A DNA stretch of 64,000 nt, taken from contig OY294044.1 of the NCBI GenBank assembly GCA_958510825.1, positions 39,295,816-39,359,815 on the forward strand, given 5' to 3'. This document shows positions 46,075 to 55,904 of the stretch, in pieces (the stretch's first letter is position 1; every line of letters starts with the position of its first letter). The DNA comes from Brachypterus glaber (lineage: Eukaryota; Arthropoda; Insecta; Coleoptera; Kateretidae). Under the pieces are notes generated by a model, which saw only the letters and a list, made by a program, of their open reading frames with translations, made no database searches and had not been told where the DNA came from. Position numbers and translations under genes: made by a program.

Positions 46075-47100
46075 GTCCAGACTTTATCCAAATTATTAGA
46101 GACATGCTCCAGGGTGGAAAAATAAGAGTCAACAAGTGTCTCTGAAGAATTCATACCAGACCAAGGATCACCCCTCTCTCCTCTTTTGTATACATTTATA
46201 ACTACCTTCATGAAGACCACAATTTCTTTGAAAAACAATATATGCTTCAATTTGAAGATGATACTACACTGGTGGCACACAAGATAAATCTTGATCTGAC
46301 AATATCAACCTTGCAGGCCCTAATGACAAAGTAGGAAAGTGGAGATTAAAACCCAATCCCAATAAGTCACAGCGAATAATATTTTACCATAAAATTACTG
46401 AAACTTCACCTACTCTAAAACTTCTTAACTCAAACATTTTGCCAAGACATCATGCAAAAATATTTACTCTAAACTTAATTAACTACTTCGTGTCAGAAGT
46501 TACAAAAAAAAGCCACTACAAGAGCAAAACACTAAATTGCTTACATATAAAACTCAGGGTATAAACACCAGCACAGCTACCACTATTTATAAATTAATAT
46601 ATAGACCTTTTCTTGAGTATGGCCACATTATTATTAACACATGTCAAGCTGGAACAAAGAAAACTCTTCAAGTAGCTGAAACTACATGCATTAGAACAGT
46701 CACGAAGATAAAACATCCTGAAAATCCAAATGCATTGCTCTATGAAAAAACCAAAGTAAAACCCATCGAAGAAAGACTTGTGGAACTGTCCTTCCCACTT
46801 TGCTCAAAGAGAGATTAACTTTAATATTATTCGGGAACCAGGAACCTAAATGTAATGAAATACAGATTTCCAACCATGATGGTGTTCGAACTTTTTCTAG
46901 TATTTCTCTTTTTTTTTTCTTTTTTGTATACATTTAAAACTAGGTAGATTTTTAAGTATTTATTATTATTATTTTATTTTTTCCAAATTAATTAGATAGT
47001 TTCTTATCATATAAACTATAAGATAATTTTGTAAAAATATGAGCAAAAGGACTTTGGTCGATAGCTCTTGCCTCCCCCAGGTGGGAAATAAACATTTACT
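46075..47100 (+). pseudogene. LINE remnant: RT second half and 3' UTR
   Basis: The plus strand, in changing frames, reads DQGSPLSPLLYTFIYNYLHE (motif B, QGSPLSP), LQFEDDTTLVAH where LINEs have FADDT (motif C, Ala to Glu), KVGKWRLKPNPNKSQ, then from 46537 INTSTATTIYKLIYRPFLEY and QVAETTCIRTVTKIKHPENP. These are Jockey/R1-type RT C-terminal features. Frame changes near 46320 and 46545 and the lost ADD Ala make it inactive. The 3' end, 'ctcttgcctcccccaggtgg' then 'aaataaac' near 47080-47100, resembles known Jockey-type 3' UTRs. 5'-truncated. Confidence 0.7.
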
Positions 47101-47169
47101 ACTAATTTATTTTTATGTCCATATAAATCAACTTTAAACAAAAAAAAATTGTAGAAGGGACGGTCAGTA

Positions 47170-50100
47170 GGTCTGTTGTCTACGATAACACTTTAAGCTA
47201 AAGACTTGAAACTTAGCATACAGGTATGTTACCAAAAGTTCTCTCTCGGGATTGTTTTTAGTGAAAATAGAGGTGCAGCAAGGCGGAAAAATTTGCAGAT
47301 GGTGAAACTTAAAAAAAAAAACACAAAAATCTGAAAATTACCCTATGGGAGTTTTTGAAATTCAATCTGATCTGAGGGGGCAATTATTTATAAATGTTTA
47401 CAATATTTTCGTGAAAATCGGTAAGGCTTTTGGGGTAGATAAAATTGAATCTGATAACAAAAAAAAAATAAGGGGGTAATTATTTTTAAATTTTTACAAT
47501 ATTTTCGTGAAAGTTGGTAGCTAAGGGTTTTTGGGGTAGCTAAAACTAAATCTGATAACGAAAAAAAAATTTACTCCACTCTCGCAGGGGTAATGGGGTA
47601 ATTATTTTTAAATGTTTAAAAATTTTTCGTGAAAATTTGTTTATAGGGGTTTTTGAGGTAGCTAAAACTAAATGTGATAACAAAAAAAATTTAAATCCAC
47701 CCCGCGGGGGTAAGGGGGTAATTATTTTTAAATGTTTGCAATATTTTCGTGAAAATTTGTATATGGGGGCTTTTGGGTATCTAAAACTGAATTTGATAAC
47801 GAAAAAATTTTAACTCCACCCCCGCGGGGGTAAGGGGTAATTATTTTTAAATGTTTACAATATTTTCGTGAAAATTGGTATATAGGGGTTTTTTGGGTAG
47901 CTAAAACTGAATCTGATAACGAAAAAAAATAACTCGACCCCCGCTGGGTTAAGGGGGTAATTATATTTAAATGTTTACAATATTTTCGTGAAATTTTGTA
48001 TATAGGGGTTTTTGGGGTATCTAAAACTGAATCTGATAACGAAAAAATTTTAACTCCACCCCCGCGAGGGTAAGGGGGTAATTATATTTAAATTTTTACA
48101 ATATTTTCGTGAAAATTTGTATATAGGAGTTTTTGGTGTAGCTAAAACTTAATCTGATAACGAAAAAAAATTAACTTCACCCCCGATGGGGTAAGGGGGT
48201 AATTATTTTTAAATGTTTACAATATTTTAGTGAAAATTTGTATATGGGGTTTTTTGGGGTATCTAAAACTGAATCTGACAACGAAAAAAATTTAACTCCA
48301 CCCCCGCGGGGGTTAGGGGTAATTATATTTAAATGTTTACAATATTTTCGTTAAAATTGGTATATAGGGCTTTTTGGTGTAGCTAAAACTTAATCTGATA
48401 ACGAAAAAAATTTAACTCGACCCCCGCGGGGGTAAGGGGGTAATTATATTTCAATGTTTACAATATTTTCCTGAAAATTTGTATATAGGGGTTTTTGGTG
48501 TAGCTAAAACTTAATCTTATAACGAAAAAAATTAACTCCACCCCCGCTGGGGTAAGGGGGTAATTACTTTTAAATGTTTACAATATTTTAGTGAAAATTT
48601 GTATATGGGGGTTTTTGGGGTATCTAAAACTGAATCTGACAACGAAAAAAATTTAACTCCACCCCCGCGGGGGTAAGGGGGTAATTATATTTAAATTTTT
48701 ACAATATTTTCGTGAAAATTTGTATATAGGAGTTTTTGGTGTAGCTAAAACTTAATCTGATAACGAAAAAAAATTAACTTCACCCCCGCTGGGGTAAGGG
48801 GGTAATTATTTTTAAATGTTTACAATATTTTAGTGAAAATTTGTATATGGGGGTTTTTGGGGTATCTAAAACTGAATCTGACAACGAAAAAATTTTAACT
48901 CCACCCCCGCGGGGGTAAGGGGGTAATTATATTTAAATGTTTACAATATTTTCGTTAAAATTGGTATATAGGGGTTTTTTTGGGTAGCTAAAACTGAATC
49001 TGATAACGAAAAAAAAATAAATATTATTAACTCGACCCCCGCTGGGGTAAGGGGGTAATTATATTTAAATGTTTACAATATTTTCGTGAAAATTTGTATA
49101 TAGGGGTTTTTGGGGTATCTAAAACTGAATCTGGTAACGAAAAAAATTTAACTACACCCCCGCGAGGGTAAGGGGGTAATTATTTTTAAATGTTTACAAT
49201 ATTTTTGTGAAAATTTGTATATAGGGGTTTTTGGTGTAGCTAAATTTTAATCTGATAGCGGAAAAAATTTAACTCGACCCCCGCGGGGGTAAGGGGGTAA
49301 TTATATTTAAATGTTTACAATATTTTCGTGAAAATTTGTATATAGGGGTTTTTGGTGTAGCTAAAACTTAATCTGATAACGAAAAAAATTTAACTCCACC
49401 CTCGCTGGGGTAAGGGGGTAATTATTTTTAAATGTTTACAATATTTTCGTGAAAATTTGTATATGGGGGTTTTTGGGGTATCTAAAACTGAATCTGACAA
49501 CGAAAAAATTTTAACTCCACCCCCGCGGGGGTAAGGGGGTAATTATATTTAAATGTTTACAATATTTTCGTTAAAATTGGTATATAGGGGTTTTTGGGGT
49601 AGCTATAACTGAATCTGGTAACGAAAAAAATTTAACTCCACCCCCGCTGGGGTAAGGGGGTAATTATATTTAAATGTTCACAATATTTTCGTGAAAATTG
49701 GTATATAGGGGTTTTTGGCGTAGCTAAAAGTGAATCTGTTGACAAAAAAAAATTAACTCCACCCCCGTGGGGGTATGGGGGTAAATATTTTTAAATGTTT
49801 ACAACATTTTCGTGAAAATTGGTATATAGGGGTTATTTGGGTAGCTAAAACTAAATCTGATAACGAAAAAAAATTAACTCGACCCCCTGCTGGGGTAAGG
49901 GGGTAATTATATTTAAATGTTTACAATATTTTCGTGAAAATTTGTATATAGGGATTTTTGGGGTATCTAAAACTGAATCTGATAACGAAAAAAATTTAAC
50001 TACACCCCCGCGAGGGTAAGGGGGTAATTATATTTAAATGTTTACAATATTTTCGTGAAAATTGGTATATAGGGGTTTTTGGCCTAGCTAAAAGTGAATC

Positions 50101-53100
50101 TGTTGACAAAAAATTTTTAACTCCACCCCCGCGGGGTAAGGGGGTAATTATTTTTAAATGTTTACATTATTTTTGTGAAAATTTGTATATAGGGGTTTTT
50201 GGTGTAGCTAAATTTTAATCTGATAATGGAAAAACTTTAACTCGACCCCCGCGGGGGTAAGGGGGTAATTATATTTAAATGTTTACAATATTTTCGTGAA
50301 AATTTGTATATAGGGGTTTTTGGTGTAGCTAAAACTTAATCTGATAACGAAAAAAATTTAACTCCACCCTCGCTGGGGTAAGGGGGTAATTATTTTTAAA
50401 TGTTTACAATATTTTCGTGAAAATTTGTATATGGGGGTTTTTGGGGTATCTAAAACTGAATCTGACAACGAAAAAATTTTAACTCCACCCCCGCGGGGGT
50501 AAGGGGGTAATTATATTTAAATGTTTACAATATTTTCGTTAAAATTGGTATATAGGGGTTTTTGGGGTAGCTATAACTGAATCTGGTAACGAAAAAAATT
50601 TAACTCCACCCCCGCTGGGGTAAGGGGGTAATTATATTTAAATGTTCACAATATTTTCGTGAAAATTGGTATATAGGGGTTTTTGGCGTAGCTAAAAGTG
50701 AATCTGTTGACAAAAAAAAATTAACTCCACCCCCGTGGGGGTATGGGGGTAATTATTTTTAAATGTTTACAACATTTTCGTGAAAATTGGTATATAGGGG
50801 TTATTTGGGTAGCTAAAACTGAATCTGATAACGAAAAAAAATTAACTCGACCCCCTGCTGGGGTAAGGGGGTAATTATATTTAAATGTTTACAATATTTT
50901 CGTGAAAATTTGTATATAGGGATTTTTGGGGTATCTAAAACTGAATCTGATAACGAAAAAAATTTAACTACACCCCCGCGAGGGTAAGGGGGTAATTATA
51001 TTTAAATGTTTACAATATTTTCGTGAAAATTGGTATATAGGGGTTTTTGGCCTAGCTAAAAGTGAATCTGTTGACAAAAAATTTTTAACTCCACCCCCGC
51101 GGGGTAAGGGGGTAATTATTTTTAAATGTTTACAATATTTTTGTGAAAATTTGTATATAGGGGTTTTTTAATCTGATAATGGAAAAACTTTAACTCGACC
51201 CCCGCGGGGGTAAGGGGGTAATTATATTTAAATGTTTACAATATTTTCGTGAAAATTTGTATATAGGGGTTTTTGGTGTAGCTAAAACTTAATCTGATAA
51301 CGAAAAAAATTTAACTCCACCCTCGCTGGGGTAAGGGGGTAATTATTTTTAAATGTTTACAATATTTTCGTGAAAATTTGTATATGGGGGTTTTTGGGGT
51401 AGTTAAAACTTAATCTGAAAACGAAAAAATTTTAACTCCACCCCCGCTGGGGTAAGGGGGTAATTATATTTAAATGTTTACAATATTTTCGTGAAAATTT
51501 GTATATAGGGGTTTTTGGGGTATCTTAAACTGAATCTGAAACGAAAAAAAATTAACTCAACCCCCGCGAGGGTAAGGGGGTAATTATATTTAAATGTTTA
51601 CAATATTTTCGTGAAAATTGGTATATAGGGGTTTTTGGCGTAGCTAAAAGTGAATCTATTGACAAAAAAAATTTAACTTCACCCACGCGGGGGTAAGGGG
51701 GTAATTATTTTTAAATGTTTACAATATTTTTGTGAAAATTTGTATATAGGGGTTTTTGGTGTAGCTAAAACTTAATCTGATAACGGAAAAAATTTAACTC
51801 GACCCCCGCGGGGATAAGGGGATAATTATATTTAAATGTTTACAATATTTTCTTGAAAATTTGTATATAGGGGTTTTTGGTGTAGCTAAAACTTAATCTG
51901 ATAACGAAAAAAAATTAACTCCACCCCCGCTGGGGTAAGGGGGTAATTATTTTTAAATGTTTACAATATTTTCGTGAAAATTTGTATATGGGGGTTTTTG
52001 GGGTATCTAAAACTGAATCTGACAACGAATAAATTTTAACTCCACCCCCGCGGGGGTAAGGGGGTAATTATATTTTAATATTTACAATATTTTCGTTAAA
52101 ATTGGTGTATAGGGGTTTTTTGGGTAGCTAAAACTGAATCTGATAACGAAGAAAAAAATAACTCGACCCCCGCTGGGGTAAGGGGGTAATTATATTTAAA
52201 TGTTTACAATATTTTCGTGAAAATTTGTATATAGGGGTTTTTGGGGTATCTAAAACTGAATCTGAAAACGAAAAAATTTTAACTCCACCCCCGCGAGGGT
52301 AAGGTGGTAATTATATTTAAATGTTTACAATATTTTCGTGAAAATTTGTATGTAGGGGTTTTTGGCGTAGCTAAAAGTGAATCTGTTGACAAAAAAAATT
52401 TAACTCCACCCCCGCGGGGGTAAAGGGGTAATTATTTTTAAATGTTTACAATATTTTTGTGAAAATTTGTATATGGGGGTTTTTGGGGTATCTAAAACTG
52501 AATCTGACAACGAAAAAATTTTAACTCCACCCCCGCGGGGGTAAGGGGGTAATTATATTTAAATTTTTACAATATTTTCGTTAAAATTGGTATATAGGGG
52601 TTTTTTGGGTAGCTAAAACTGAATCGGATAACGAAAAAAAAAAAATCGACCCCCGCTGGGGTAAGGGGGTAATTATATTTAAATGTTTACAATATTTTCG
52701 TGAAAATTGGTATATAAGGGTTATTTGGGTAGCTAAAACTGAATCTGATAACGAAAAAAAAATTAACTTGACCCCCGCTGGGATAAGGGGGTAATTATAT
52801 TTAAATGTTTACAATATTTTCGTTAAAATTGGTATATAGGGTTTTTTTGGGTAGCTAACACTGAATCTGATAACGAAAAAATTTTAACTCCACCCCCGCG
52901 GGGGTAATTATATTTAAATGTTTACAATATTTTCGTGAAAATTGGTATATAGGGGTTTTTGAGGTCGCTAAAACTGAAACTCAGAATAACTTTTATTCTA
53001 AATATACCCCTCAGGGATGTGGAGGGGGTGGGTTTGTAAAAATTGGTATAATGGGGTTTTTGAGGTTGCTGAAAGTAAATAAAATAATAAAAAATCCATT

Positions 53101-53640
53101 TCACGCGCGGAAGTGAAAAATTGAATAGCTTTTTTTAATGGGCTGTGTATTTTTAAATGTTTTCAATATTTTCGGAAAATTGGCATAAGGGTTTTTGAGG
53201 TAGACGATTTTTATTTAATGTATTTTTAACTCTACTCCCGGAGGTGATTATTTTTAATCATTTACATTTTCGTGAAAATTGGTATATAGGGTTTTTGAGG
53301 TCGCTTAAACGAAATCTAATGATTACAAATCTCCACCCCCGAGGGGCGGAAGGTAATAATTTTTAAATGTTTAAAATGTTTTTGTGAAAATGGGTATATG
53401 ATAATATTTTTCAAATTATACCCTTCGGGGGTGGGGGTTAGTTATTTTAAGTATTCACAAAATTTTCGTGAAAATAGGTATATAGTGATTTTTGAGGTCG
53501 CTGAAAGCGAATCAGATAGAAATTTTTGCTAAAACCACCCGGGGTAACTATTTTTAAATTATGGTGAAAATTATTATATTGGGGGTTTTGAGGTCGATAA
53601 ATCTGAATCTGATAATAAAAAATTTCTAACCATGGTTTGG
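47170..53640. repeat. Satellite 3, ~120-bp units, about 50 copies
   Basis: Head-to-tail units with 'gggtaagggggtaattat', 'atgtttacaatattttcgtg', 'tatataggggtttttggggt', 'ctgaatctgataacgaaaaa' and 'aactccacccccgcggg'. Landmark spacing is about 119-122 bp. Central units (48-52.9 kb) are highly alike; the edges (47.2-47.7 and 52.95-53.7 kb) are diverged and shortened, as expected for an array that homogenises internally. A 960-bp (eight-unit) block is duplicated at about 49.26-50.22 and 50.22-51.18 kb. No gene. Confidence 0.92.
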
Positions 53641-54438
53641 CTAAAGGGTGAACCCCTTGGGGTAGGGGGAAATAATGTTTAAATATTTACAATGTATTTG
53701 TAAAAATAGGAATATTAGAATTTTAGAGGTCGCAGAAACTGATTCTAATAGTAAAAAATCCATCTCCAGGCCCGTTGGTAAAATTTTTATTTTTTTATCT
53801 GACAGTCTGGGCCGTAGAGAGAAAATCGGGGCCCGGGGGGTAGTAACCTACGGACGCCACCCGGTCCCCCCACAAAAAATCCGCCCCCCAATTGTTTTAC
53901 CGCCTGAAAAATTTTGATGACTAAAAAAAAATTCTTCGCCCCCATCCGGCCCCCTCAGACTAAAAAAAAAGATTTAGGATTTCGATTGAAATCCGGCCCA
54001 CCACAGAAAAAATCTGCCCCCCCCCCCCCCAGAAACACCCCCGACGGACCTGCTGGCAGCTACGGCGTGGATGAGGGGGTAATGGGGGTAATTACCCTCC
54101 CATAGGACAAAAAAGTTTTTTTATTGCATTATCATAAGAAAAAATATAAATTTGCCTTTTATACATTTTTAATCCTGGAAAAAATAACCAAGATCTTGGT
54201 ATCAGAGCCAGCCTTTCTATGAATCAAGTGAACCCCCTGCTACAGGGTGCGAGCCTAGAGTGCGCCGTCGAGGGGCGTTTTTTTTAGTCATCTGACAAAG
54301 CTTTTTTTTTTTCAAGGGTTTTTTTCTCTTTTTGGCTAGCTAGGGGGGCGCCAAGTTTTGGTAGAAACTGTCAGGGACAAAGCTTTTTTTAGGGAGGGGC
54401 GCCAAGTCTTGGTTGGTAGAAATCGTCAGGGACAAATC
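53641..54438. other. Noncoding, mobile-element remnants
   Basis: Includes a C14 run (54017-54030), Pro-rich artefact frames, and two copies of a ~65-bp unit 'ggggcgccaagtyttggt...gtcagggacaaa' near 54343-54436. The same 'aggggcgcc' block continues at 55234 on the far side of the inserted LINE. Confidence 0.5.
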
Positions 54439-54447
54439 TTTTTTAAT

Positions 54448-54456
54448 AATAATAAT

Positions 54457-54502
<46 letters not shown>

Positions 54503-55214
54503 TTATTTCTTCCTTAGACCTACTTGGTAGGTATTGGAAATGTCAAAAATACATAAAATAGTTACAAAATTTAAATATGTGGACATATCTACAAAAAATA
54601 TAAATAAATATAAATACAAGTTAAAACTATAGAATTATACATATAAAGCACAAAAATAATTTACAAAAAATAGTTATAAAATTTTAGATTCTAAATATTC
54701 CTGAATGGAATAGAAAGGATTTGTTTTAAGCATTAACTTAACATTATTTTTAAATTGATTGAAGCTGCTTAGGGTTTTAAATCTGTTTGGCAAATGGTTG
54801 TATAATTTTATTGACAAATATTTAGGGCCTTTACTAACTTGTACGAGTCTGTTTAGGGGCTGGTACAGATTATTCCTTCCTCTTGTTACATAATGATTTA
54901 TATCCCCGCAGGTTTTAAAAGTTTTAATATTTTTTCTAGCATAGACAAGCAGACTTAAGATATAAAGATTAATAACTGTGAGAATACCGTTTTGTTTAAA
55001 ATAAGGCTTACATGGTTGATTAAATGGCAAACTAAACATAGTTCGAATCAATCTCTTTTGCAACCTTAATACACCGTCAGTGTGAGTACTATTACCCCAA
55101 CAAATAATGCCATAATTAAGAATGGAATTAACACAGCCATAATAATATGTCATTAGAGTACTCCTACTGACAATATCTCTCAGTTGCAAAATAGCATAGT
55201 TCTTACTAGATAAT
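54448..55214 (-). mobile_element. 5'-truncated LINE with probable 9-bp TSD
   Basis: Minus-strand insertion. The 3' end is AAATAAATT followed by a long (ATT)n tail (54448-54500). TTTTTTAAT occurs at both edges (54439-54447 and 55215-55223), consistent with a target duplication though T-rich. The body is the terminal part of a CR1/Jockey-type LINE. Confidence 0.75.
54674..55214 (-). pseudogene. LINE RT C-terminal fragment
   Basis: The minus frame reads SSKNYAILQLRDIVSRSTLM, YYYGCVNSILNYGIICWGNS, GVLRLQKRLIRTMFSLPFNQ, YILSLLVYARKNIKTF, NHYVTRGRNNLYQPLNRL and IKLYNHLPNRFKTLSSFNQF, ending KNNVKLMLKTNPFYSIQEYL. This is the usual region after the RT palm in CR1/Jockey-type LINEs. The frame opens further 5' into the flanking repeat (MGGNTKQG...), which is not LINE sequence. 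Truncated, so inactive; the surviving part has no break. Confidence 0.8.
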
Positions 55215-55359
55215 TTTTTAATTAATTGTGCTAGGGGCGCCAAGGCGCCGAAATGCAAAGGCCGGCCCTGCTTGGTATTACCCCCCATAGAAAAATAGAA
55301 AATATATATCTACGCCCTTGGCTGGCAGTGTTTTTAAATGTTTAAAAATGTTCGTCAAA

Positions 55360-55364
55360 ACTGG
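55360..55364. repeat. BEL target-site duplication, left (ACTGG)
   Basis: ACTGG here and at 61596-61600, directly outside both LTRs. Confidence 0.85.
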
Positions 55365-55807
55365 TGTGCGGGGTTGAAAGTTGAAAATCAGAGGACTTAC
55401 CAATATTCAGCTTTCTGAGTTGACTGTATCATCTAAGCCGCGTTAACTTAGATACCATAGGCTTTTGATTGTGAACTGGTAGGATCCAAAATAGTGACTT
55501 GTTTTCTTGTATTAAACGAATACGCATGAAACGGAGCACTGAACATATAATTAAGTTTAATAACATTACGAAACGACACTGCACATTTATTTGTTAAAAT
55601 TTCAATTATGAATTAGCTAAATTCATTACCGGTTTTAAAAATGTATTTAAAAATCATGCGTGCATGTTTGTTTACCGCGTGGGTTGATTCTCTGAACTCG
55701 AATCCCATTTGCCCTCTCTCTCTGGTGGCTATCATGTGATCACAGGGTTGCTAGTTGTTTATATAGCGACGTTGCCAGATTTATATTTTCTAAGATACGT
55801 CGCGACA
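55365..55807 (-). repeat. BEL/Pao 3' LTR, 443 bp
   Basis: Begins TGTGCGGGG and ends GTCGCGACA on the plus strand (TG...CA type on either strand). It matches 61153-61595 with five differences seen by eye, all transitions. On the minus strand this is the downstream LTR. Confidence 0.9.
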
Positions 55808-55825
55808 TACCGCCGCCCTTGAAAG
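55808..55825 (-). other. BEL polypurine tract region
   Basis: Minus strand reads CTTTCAAGGGCGGCGGTA immediately before the LTR start TGTCGCGAC. Purine-rich core AAGGGCGGCGG. Confidence 0.55.
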
Positions 55826-55904
55826 TATGTACTTTCAAAACAAAAGAAACCATAGACCAGCTTAGAAGGTAGTATATAATTTAATTAATTAATTTAATAA
55901 TATA

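Noticed and set aside
47170..53640. CRISPR-like array of regular repeats
   Set aside because: Repeats are contiguous with no unique spacers and lie in eukaryotic DNA; it is a satellite.
53675..54105. Pro-rich frames
   Set aside because: Caused by C-rich low-complexity DNA including C14.
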